Part shown: in pieces, positions 1-4,852 of the stretch | How positions within the stretch are numbered: the first letter of the stretch is position 1 | Layout: each line of letters starts with the position of its first letter | NCBI GenBank assembly: GCA_003978475.1 | Contig: QNZR01000005.1 | Location: forward strand, 1 to 7,921 | Reading direction: 5' to 3' | Length of the DNA: 7,921 nucleotides | Origin: Sulfurimonas sp. | GTDB lineage: Bacteria > Campylobacterota > Campylobacteria > Campylobacterales > Sulfurimonadaceae | Position numbers and translations under genes: made by a program | Notes under the pieces: generated by a model | Seen by the model: only the letters and a program-made list of their open reading frames with translations | The model's database searches: none | What the model was told of the DNA's origin: nothing

Positions 1-120
1 AATAAGTCCCAGTCTGTTCCAGGCTTTAACAACGGCTTTTTCCACATCAAGCCATGCCTGATACTTTGCCTGCATGGTCCATTTGCTACTCATTTCGTCA
101 CGGGCATAACGTTCTATCAT
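1..120 (-). CDS. purB: Adenylosuccinate lyase, N-terminal fragment (cut by window start)
   Basis: The first 40 codons of a gene read on the minus strand, beginning MIERYARDEM and continuing with a WLDVEKAVVKAW segment, which is the characteristic start of bacterial adenylosuccinate lyase. That enzyme releases fumarate from adenylosuccinate and from SAICAR in cytosolic purine synthesis. The ATG at 118-120 is preceded on the minus strand by AGGA (about 6 bases away), a good ribosome binding site, so the start is well supported. The catalytic residues and the fumarase-superfamily signature lie beyond the window. It is divergent from the pseudouridine synthase, with about 100 bp between them. The call rests on recognising the N-terminal sequence only; confidence is high for the family and the rest of the gene is unseen. 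Confidence 0.88.
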   Translation of the reverse strand, partial: MIERYARDEMSSKWTMQAKYQAWLDVEKAVVKAWNRLGLI

Positions 121-181
121 CTATTTTCCTACTTTGCGAATTTCTCATTTTCTATTGTGTTAAAATACCAAAATAATAAGT

Positions 182-187
182 TATAAA
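182..187 (+). promoter_or_regulatory. Candidate -10 element for the pseudouridine synthase gene
   Basis: TATAAA lies 35 bases before the TTG start in an A/T-rich divergent gap. No convincing -35 hexamer is seen, which is usual for sigma-70 promoters in this phylum. The purB promoter must lie in the same gap on the other strand, but no single hexamer stands out. Confidence 0.35.
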
Positions 188-210
188 TACTATCTCAAAG
201 TGTCTAATAA

Positions 211-215
211 AAGGA
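211..215 (+). promoter_or_regulatory. Ribosome binding site deciding a TTG start
   Basis: AAGGA sits 7 bases before the TTG at 223-225. An in-frame TAA at 217-219 rules out any earlier start, and the next in-frame ATG (codon 47) would cut off the S4 domain. TTG is therefore the only sensible start. Confidence 0.75.
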
Positions 216-222
216 TTAATTT

Positions 223-1131
223 TTGCCATTTATCAAAAAAAAATTCCATGTTTCTCATAAGCAAAAAGCATTTCTCTTTCTCATTCGTGAATTGGGCTAT
301 CGACAAAAAGAGGCGCAGCGTCTTATAGCAAAAGGTCGCTTGTGGGTCGATGGAGTACCCATGACAAATACCGCGGGTTTTGTGAAAGGCACTTTTGAAT
401 TTATCTATTTTGAACCTGTAAGTAAATCGCTACGACCACTTTTTCAAACCCATGACTTTGTACTCTTTGACAAACCTAGCGGATTACTTATTCATCCGCA
501 AAGTCGTCATACCCCCTACTCTCTTCTTGATGAAATACGTTACCAATTCGGTCGAGATGCCAACATTGTACATCGCATTGATCAAGAAACCAGCGGTATT
601 GTTCTTGCGGCAAAAAACAAAGAGTCCGAGCGAACATTAAAAATGCTGTTTCAAAAACGTCATGTGCAAAAATACTATCTCGCTTTTGTACATGGTAATA
701 TTAGTCATGAGATACATGTCAATGCTCCTTTGTTACGAGAAAAAGATGTCAGAGCATCCGTTCGCACAATAGTTACGGTTGATGACCGTGGAAAGCCTTC
801 TGAAACACTCATAACACCCCTACACTATGATTCAAAACATCATATGACTCTAATTGAAGCCAAACCCTTAACCGGACGTCAACATCAAATACGGGTACAT
901 CTGTTTCACGTGAAACATCCTATAGTAGGTGATCCGATCTATGGACAAAGCAGCGACGATGTTCTACGCTTTTTAGACAAAGAACTCTCTTCTGAAGAAC
1001 GCATCGAAAAAAGTGGTGCATCTCGATTGCTTTTGCATGCCCATAAACTCGAATTTGTATATGGATGTCACTATGTTGTTGCGAGTAAAGATTCTTTCAT
1101 TGCTAATGCTTTGCAAGCAATGAAACGATAA
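223..1131 (+). CDS. RluA-family RNA pseudouridine synthase with S4 domain
   Basis: 302 residues, a normal length for the RluA/RluC/RluD family, which converts specific uridines in rRNA or tRNA to pseudouridine. Residues about 15-60 form an S4-type RNA-binding domain (LGYRQKEAQRLIAKGRLWVDG). The catalytic domain follows: DKPSGLLIHP at 83-92; HRIDQETSG at 117-125 with the presumed catalytic Asp120; TGRQHQIRVHL at 217-227; and GDPIYG at 236-241. All core family motifs are intact, so the enzyme should be active. The RNA target cannot be told from sequence, so no symbol is given. The start is TTG, supported by AAGGA 7 bases upstream and an in-frame stop just before it. The gene is divergent from purB and convergent with ruvC. 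Unusually, codons 227-232 (LFHVKH) spell out a perfect parS palindrome, and a second parS follows the stop codon directly. Confidence 0.92.
   Translation: MPFIKKKFHVSHKQKAFLFLIRELGYRQKEAQRLIAKGRLWVDGVPMTNTAGFVKGTFEFIYFEPVSKSLRPLFQTHDFVLFDKPSGLLIHPQSRHTPYSLLDEIRYQFGRDANIVHRIDQETSGIVLAAKNKESERTLKMLFQKRHVQKYYLAFVHGNISHEIHVNAPLLREKDVRASVRTIVTVDDRGKPSETLITPLHYDSKHHMTLIEAKPLTGRQHQIRVHLFHVKHPIVGDPIYGQSSDDVLRFLDKELSSEERIEKSGASRLLLHAHKLEFVYGCHYVVASKDSFIANALQAMKR
902..917. promoter_or_regulatory. parS: parS centromere site, perfect, inside a coding sequence
   Basis: TGTTTCACGTGAAACA is an exact 16-bp palindrome identical to the bacterial chromosomal parS consensus bound by ParB (Spo0J). It lies in the pseudouridine synthase gene about 1.2 kb before dnaA, the origin-proximal position expected for parS. 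It is read there as Leu-Phe-His-Val-Lys-His. The parA and parB genes are not in the window. Confidence 0.9.
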
Positions 1132-1147
1132 TGTTTCACGTGAAACT
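1132..1147. promoter_or_regulatory. parS: Second parS site, 15 of 16 bases
   Basis: TGTTTCACGTGAAACT matches the parS consensus except for the last base and keeps the full central 14-bp palindrome. It begins at the base after the TAA stop of the pseudouridine synthase gene and lies 230 bp from the first site. Two closely spaced sites near the origin fit a ParB loading zone. Confidence 0.87.
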
Positions 1148-1297
1148 ATAGATATTAATTACAATTATCATTACTATTTTTATACAAATACGTTGGAAAC
1201 AAAGCAAAATAGGGGGTTTGAGAAGAAAGGTGATGTGAATAACTTATTGACCTCAATGATTAGAGAGAAAAATAAGTGATAATCTTTATTATCTGTC

Positions 1298-1337
1298 TTA
1301 GAAACCCCTAAATATAGGGGTTTTAGGGGTTTTCTAA
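1298..1337. terminator. Hairpin with two alternative right arms (likely terminator)
   Basis: The left arm 1298-1312 (TTAGAAACCCCTAAA) pairs with 1322-1337 with a single bulged T. Alternatively, 1302-1310 (AAACCCCTA) pairs perfectly with 1315-1323 around a 4-base AATA loop. The choice exists because AGGGGTTTT is repeated in tandem at 1316-1324 and 1325-1333. The compact form is followed by TTTT, as in a factor-independent terminator, and would end transcripts from the pseudouridine synthase gene 170 bp upstream. No downstream gene exists on this strand, so attenuation is unlikely. Confidence 0.5.
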
Positions 1338-1517
1338 AAATTATTGAAATTAAGAATTTATTTATATAAATTTACTCTTAAAACTATAAAAAAGTCGCTA
1401 AAGTGTCATGACTATTCACATATACGCCACATTGTGAAAATTACGGCACTGTGACAAAATGACAAAAAAGTTCTTCTATTAGGAACGACTAAGAAAAATG
1501 TGCTAGTATTGCAAATG

Positions 1518-1557
1518 AAATAAACACTCTTCCTGGTGTGTTGAGTGTTTATTTTTT
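1518..1557. terminator. Bidirectional terminator between convergent genes, ends ruvC
   Basis: A perfect 12-bp stem (1518-1529 with 1543-1554) encloses a 13-base loop. On the plus strand it runs straight into a T tract. On the minus strand the stem, which begins just after the ruvC stop codon, ends in TTTATTTCATTT. This is the best terminator in the window and should stop ruvC transcripts and any read-through from the left. Confidence 0.82.
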
Positions 1558-2032
1558 ATCGCTTCAGTTTTACGCGTTGTGAATGCGTAATTGCTATTGC
1601 CATAGCATCAGTAATATCCAAAGGCTTAATCTCTCTTTTAATATTTAATAACCGTTTTACCATAAATGCTACTTGAGTTTTATCTGCTTTGGCTTTTCCG
1701 GTCAGTGCTTTTTTTATCTGTAACGGAGTATATTCCGAAAATTCACCGAATTCCTGCAAAATTTTTAGTGTCATGGCACCACGAAATTGTGCCAGTTTAA
1801 TAACAGTTTTTGGATTGTGGGCATAAAACATATCTTCAACGGCAACCTCATCGATGACATGTAAGGCAAAAATCTGCTCAAGAGCTTCAGCCATTTGAGG
1901 AATCTGATACTGCAAGATCTCCGCTTTCATTTTGATCAGACCCGCTTCAACCAGCTCAAGTCTGCCGTTTTGTAATGCAATTATGGCATAACCGCAATGA
2001 CGTGTACCCGGATCGATTCCCAATATATTCAC
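1556..2032 (-). CDS. ruvC: Holliday junction resolvase RuvC
   Basis: 158 residues, within the family's usual length. RuvC is a dimeric endonuclease that cuts Holliday junctions together with the RuvAB branch migrator in recombination repair. The N-terminus MNILGIDPGT carries Asp7. VEDMF supplies Glu66, and DITDAMAIAITH near the end gives Asp139 and Asp142; together these are the four acidic metal-binding residues of the family. The start is GTG (2030-2032, minus strand). An in-frame TGA two codons upstream and the match of MNILGIDPGT to the family fix it. No strong ribosome binding site is present, because the space is occupied by two TTCAC-core DnaA boxes, one of which overlaps the start codon. 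The gene is divergent from dnaA across 111 bp and ends at a strong terminator. DnaA bound at the origin could affect its expression (inference). Confidence 0.96.
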   Translation of the reverse strand: MNILGIDPGTRHCGYAIIALQNGRLELVEAGLIKMKAEILQYQIPQMAEALEQIFALHVIDEVAVEDMFYAHNPKTVIKLAQFRGAMTLKILQEFGEFSEYTPLQIKKALTGKAKADKTQVAFMVKRLLNIKREIKPLDITDAMAIAITHSQRVKLKR

Positions 2033-2143
2033 TATTCACACCGTGACGAAAAGTATTTTACAGCGGATTTTATCATAATCTAGGGTTTCTTTCATTATAA
2101 TCACCTACTTATTCACAAAGAATTCACAGGGAGCTATCAGCCA
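2025..2143. other. oriC: Origin part 1: DnaA-box region between ruvC and dnaA
   Basis: Four TTCAC-core 9-mers lie here, all on the plus strand: 2025-2033 (ATATTCACT), 2032-2040 (CTATTCACA), 2109-2117 (TTATTCACA, perfect) and 2120-2128 (GAATTCACA). They form two pairs at the ends of the gap, with an A/T-rich middle (about 2051-2100) between them. TTCAC-core boxes and paired clusters flanking dnaA are known features of origins in this phylum (Helicobacter-type bipartite oriC). The boxes are seen directly; the origin role is inferred from the family. No DnaA-trio run is apparent here, so this half may regulate or assist rather than unwind. Confidence 0.72.
2096..2101 (+). promoter_or_regulatory. 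dnaA promoter -10 element next to a DnaA box
   Basis: Perfect TATAAT, 42 bases before the dnaA start, with no clear -35. Transcription should begin near 2108, directly before the perfect DnaA box at 2109-2117. Bound DnaA would then block the start region, which points to autorepression. Confidence 0.65.
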
Positions 2144-3463
2144 ATGAACATAGGTGAAACTATTTTACACTTGCTCAAAAAAGAGATTACCGATATTGAA
2201 TATTCCCGTTACATTAAACAACTCAATTTTTCTCAAAAACTCTCTAAAGAAGATAATGTCTATTTTATTGCTCCCAATCCTTTGATTATGAGTTGGGTCA
2301 AAAATCGTTATAGTGATAAAATCGCGCATCTTTTTGAAATTAAAACCGGCATCAAGCCCCATGTCAGTATTGTTCTTAAAGAGAAGACAAAAACCAGAAG
2401 CAAAGCTGCTAGCAAAGAAAAAACCGTTAGTGAAAAAAACAAACATTCGCTGCTCAATATTGCCCATACATTTGAAAATTTTGTTGAAGGCGGTTCCAAT
2501 GAATTTGCCTATGTCGCCGCCAAAAACGTCAGTGAAAAACCGGGTAAAATCTATAATCCGCTCTTTATTTACGGCGGTGTCGGTTTAGGGAAAACCCATT
2601 TAATGCAAGCTATCGGTAATGTACTGCAAAATCGGGGTCAAAGTGTTATTTATACCTCTGTAGAACAGTTTTTAAATGATTTTACACGTCATCTTCGCAA
2701 TAACTCTATGGAGCGGTTTAAAGACAAATATCGTAAGTGCGATCTGCTGCTTATTGATGACGTTCAATTTTTAAGCAACAAAAATTCCCTTCAGGAAGAA
2801 TTTTTTCACACCTTTGAAGAACTGAAAAACGACGGCAAGCAAATCGTTATTACCGCCGATAAACATCCCAAAAAAATTGCCGGCCTGGAAGACCGTCTCA
2901 AAAGTCGTTTCGAGCATGGTCTTGTTGCCGATATTCAGCCTCCCGAACTTGAAACCAAGATCAATATCATTAAAAAGAAATGTGAAATCAACCGCGTTAA
3001 ACTCGATAACAATGTCATTACCTACATTGCTACTATTATTGAAAACAACGTTCGTGAAATTGAAGGCATACTTTCCAAACTCCATGCCTACTCGGAACTT
3101 ATCCATATGGATATTACCATTGATTTTGCAAAAAATGTTTTAAAAGAGCAATTACAGGAGAAACGTGATCATATTACCATTGATCTTATTTTAAATCTCA
3201 TCTCCAAAGAGCTCAATATCAAACCCAGTGAGATTAAATCCAAGAGTCGCAGCCGGAATATTGTCTATGCCCGCCGCATTGCCATCTATTTAGCTCGTGA
3301 ACTGACTCCCAATACCATGCCTCAACTGGCACAGTTTTTTGGAATGAAAGATCATACCGCCATTAGTCATACCATGCGTAAAATTGAAGAACTCATTAAA
3401 AATGACGAAGAGTTTCGACTTAAAATTGAAGAGCTTAAAAATAAAACCACCTCCTCCTCTTAA
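2144..3463 (+). CDS. dnaA: Chromosomal replication initiator protein DnaA
   Basis: 439 residues, the usual size in this phylum. DnaA-ATP binds DnaA boxes and melts the origin to load DnaB helicase. The domains appear in order. Domain I is about residues 1-75. A Lys/Ser-rich linker covers about 80-105. The AAA+ domain has Walker A GGVGLGKT at 144-151 and Walker B LLLIDDVQFL at 201-210. The C-terminal helix-turn-helix domain has the DnaA signature DHTAISH at 403-409. All key residues are present. The ATG is preceded by AGGGAG at 10 bases; the base before that motif still belongs to a DnaA box, so DnaA binding lies between promoter and ribosome site. The gene is divergent from ruvC and followed by the second origin half and dnaN. 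TTCAC-core boxes in both flanks agree with the phylum's DnaA specificity. Confidence 0.98.
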   Translation: MNIGETILHLLKKEITDIEYSRYIKQLNFSQKLSKEDNVYFIAPNPLIMSWVKNRYSDKIAHLFEIKTGIKPHVSIVLKEKTKTRSKAASKEKTVSEKNKHSLLNIAHTFENFVEGGSNEFAYVAAKNVSEKPGKIYNPLFIYGGVGLGKTHLMQAIGNVLQNRGQSVIYTSVEQFLNDFTRHLRNNSMERFKDKYRKCDLLLIDDVQFLSNKNSLQEEFFHTFEELKNDGKQIVITADKHPKKIAGLEDRLKSRFEHGLVADIQPPELETKINIIKKKCEINRVKLDNNVITYIATIIENNVREIEGILSKLHAYSELIHMDITIDFAKNVLKEQLQEKRDHITIDLILNLISKELNIKPSEIKSKSRSRNIVYARRIAIYLARELTPNTMPQLAQFFGMKDHTAISHTMRKIEELIKNDEEFRLKIEELKNKTTSSS

Positions 3464-3494
3464 AAAAGAGTACGGCAGATACCTAAAAATAAGC

Positions 3495-3500
3495 TATAAT
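3495..3500 (+). promoter_or_regulatory. Candidate dnaN promoter -10 element
   Basis: Perfect TATAAT (context GCTATAATTTGCAC) 30 bases after the dnaA stop, with no good -35. The transcript would start near 3507 and run through the DnaA boxes and trio to dnaN, so dnaN has its own promoter under probable DnaA control. Confidence 0.6.
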
Positions 3501-3507
3501 TTGCACA

Positions 3508-3638
3508 AGTGAATCAGTGTGAATAGTGGCACCCATTTTTTTCACACTACCGGCTTCGTATTTTAGGGTGTAATATGTAGTAATTCACATTAATAGTGTG
3601 TACTACTACTATTACTAAAATATTTATATAAAATAGGA
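3508..3638. other. oriC: Origin part 2: DnaA boxes, DnaA-trio and AT-rich unwinding site
   Basis: The dnaA-dnaN gap holds four TTCAC-core 9-mers: 3508-3516 (minus strand, TGATTCACT), 3518-3526 (minus strand, CTATTCACA), 3538-3546 (TTTTTCACA) and 3581-3589 (TAATTCACA). The middle two are halves of an exact inverted repeat (AGTGTGAA 3516-3523, TTCACACT 3541-3548). Past the last box come five DnaA-trio triplets (3603-3617) and then a run of A/T only (3616-3635). The order box, trio, A/T tract is the known arrangement of a bacterial unwinding element, and this gap is where the unwinding half (oriC2) of related species lies. The motifs are seen directly; strand opening here is inference. Confidence 0.82.
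3603..3617. other. DnaA-trio run
   Basis: The plus strand reads CTA CTA CTA TTA CTA. The complementary strand is therefore five 3'-GAT/AAT-5' triplets, the DnaA-trio motif on which DnaA-ATP builds a filament on single-stranded DNA. It starts 13 bases after the last DnaA box and is followed at once by a pure A/T tract. Confidence 0.75.
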
Positions 3639-3644
3639 ATTAAA

Positions 3645-4712
3645 ATGAAAATAGCAATTTCGAAATCTATACTAGAAAACATTCTTTTACATGTACAACC
3701 TTTTCTAGAAAAAAAAGATACCTCGCAAATTACTTCTCATGTCTATCTTGAAGCTAAAACCGATACGCTAACACTTAAAGCAACAGATTATGAAATCGGT
3801 CTTCACATACAAACGCCAAAAGTACAAATTAATGAAACCGGTATGGTCACCTCCAATGGTAAAAAACTGCTCGACATTATTCGTATTTTGAAAGATCAGG
3901 AGATTATTTTGGAAACCCGCCACAACATGCTGCATATTCAACAGGGTAATTCCAATTTTAAATTACCTACATTCAACAGTAGTGAGTACCCCCCGTTTCC
4001 CTCTTATGAGAATCATCCTAAAATAGCCATCAATTCGCATATATTAATTGAATCCCTAAAAAAAATTACCCCGGCAACCGACACCAATAATCCAAAATTT
4101 GAACTTAACGGTGCTCTGCTTGATATTTCACAAGATGCTATTAATTTTGTCTCTACCGATACCAGACGTTTAGCACTTGTTCATGTCCAAAACAGTAACG
4201 AAAAAGCATTGGCATTAATTCTTCCCAAAAAAGCCATCATAGAAATTCAAAAACTCTTTTTCGATGCTATTGAAATCTATTATGACGATACGCATGTTAT
4301 GATTAAATCTGAGCAGTTTCTCTTTTTTACCAAGCTTATTAACGGAAAATTTCCGGATTATTCACGGATTATTCCCAAAGAACTTTCTAAAAATCTTCGT
4401 ATTCCAAAAAGTGATATTATCGGAGCCATTAAACAGATTACGACCATCTCCAATGACATGAAAATGACCTTTCATCATAATCATATTATATTTGAGAGTC
4501 TCAGTGATGACAATATTGAGGCCAAAACCGAAATCTATTTTGAAACCGGCTTTGAAGAACCTTTTGTTTTAGCTCTTAACAGCCGCTATATTTTGGATTT
4601 TCTCTCTCAAATAACAGAAAGTGAATTTACTATTGGTCTGAATGAGCCTAATTTACCGTTTGTATTAAGTGAAGGAAATTTTAAAACTATCATTATGCCA
4701 ATTGTCATATAA
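3645..4712 (+). CDS. dnaN: DNA polymerase III beta subunit (sliding clamp)
   Basis: 355 residues, slightly shorter than the enterobacterial 366 and typical for Campylobacterota. The protein forms the ring-shaped homodimer that tethers polymerase III to DNA and docks other proteins in a cleft near its C-terminus. The three-domain clamp fold is recognisable from conserved stretches: FKLPTFNSSEYPPFP in domain 1-2 (about 105-119), STDTRRLA at 170-177 (the family's TDxxRLA element), KFPDYSRIIP at 235-244 and the C-terminal MPIVI at 351-355 beside the binding cleft. The ATG is preceded by AGGA at 6 bases. It lies 181 bp after dnaA, with the unwinding half of the origin between, and probably has its own promoter at 3495-3500. 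A hairpin starts at the stop codon. Nothing is missing or odd. Confidence 0.97.
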   Translation: MKIAISKSILENILLHVQPFLEKKDTSQITSHVYLEAKTDTLTLKATDYEIGLHIQTPKVQINETGMVTSNGKKLLDIIRILKDQEIILETRHNMLHIQQGNSNFKLPTFNSSEYPPFPSYENHPKIAINSHILIESLKKITPATDTNNPKFELNGALLDISQDAINFVSTDTRRLALVHVQNSNEKALALILPKKAIIEIQKLFFDAIEIYYDDTHVMIKSEQFLFFTKLINGKFPDYSRIIPKELSKNLRIPKSDIIGAIKQITTISNDMKMTFHHNHIIFESLSDDNIEAKTEIYFETGFEEPFVLALNSRYILDFLSQITESEFTIGLNEPNLPFVLSEGNFKTIIMPIVI

Positions 4713-4748
4713 CATTCTGTCAAATTTTGCAGAATGTCTCCTTTTACC
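4712..4748 (+). terminator. Hairpin after dnaN, weak terminator
   Basis: ACATTCTG (4712-4719) pairs perfectly with CAGAATGT (4730-4737) around a 10-base loop, starting on the last base of the dnaN stop codon. The T tract after it is short and broken (CTCCTTTTACC), so termination is probably partial. Confidence 0.5.
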
Positions 4749-4813
4749 TGCTAAAATAAGCTCATAACAACAAAAAAATATGCACTTAAACAAAAAATTT
4801 AGTTATTTTTAGC

Positions 4814-4819
4814 TAAAAT
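4814..4819 (+). promoter_or_regulatory. Candidate gyrB promoter -10 element
   Basis: TAAAAT after a T-rich run, 33 bases before the gyrB start. A near-copy with the same GCTAAAAT context sits at 4752-4757, so there may be two start points. Both lie in a 140-bp AT-rich gap behind the dnaN hairpin. The choice between them is uncertain. Confidence 0.4.
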
Positions 4820-4852
4820 GGAGCCAATTTTCATACGAATAGTGGAGCAGTA

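Larger units (their letters stand above)
1132..1555. other. 424-bp gene-free region between convergent genes, with scattered DnaA-box-like 9-mers
   Basis: No convincing coding sequence was found. The stretch holds parS (1132-1147), three TTCAC-core 9-mers, two hairpins and a short tandem repeat. The 9-mers are 1234-1242 (minus strand, TTATTCACA, perfect), 1412-1420 (CTATTCACA, the same 9-mer as the box at the ruvC start) and 1433-1441 (minus strand, ATTTTCACA). An 8-bp palindrome GTCATGAC occurs at 1404-1411, and TGACAAAA is repeated in tandem at 1452-1467. The AT-rich block around 1340-1390 has no gene-like features. The function is unknown. It could be a satellite DnaA-binding region of the origin, or simply origin-proximal spacer. 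Confidence 0.55.

Noticed and set aside
1235..1279. A 14-codon GTG-started reading frame with AAAGG upstream, followed by alternative hairpins (leader-peptide-like)
   Set aside because: The GTG is part of a perfect minus-strand DnaA box, no gene follows on this strand for attenuation to act on, and the peptide has no run of a regulatory amino acid.
1470..1557. Small RNA gene (TAGTAT-like -10 at about 1504 followed by the strong hairpin)
   Set aside because: The predicted transcript would consist almost only of the terminator stem; the hairpin is fully explained as the shared terminator of convergent genes.
2803..2811. TTTTTCACA inside dnaA, possible extra DnaA box
   Set aside because: A single weak 9-mer in a coding region is expected by chance in AT-rich DNA; there is no cluster around it.
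2165..3143. Several open frames of 60-110 codons on both strands across dnaA
   Set aside because: They overlap an unmistakable dnaA in other frames, have no ribosome sites and no recognisable protein features.
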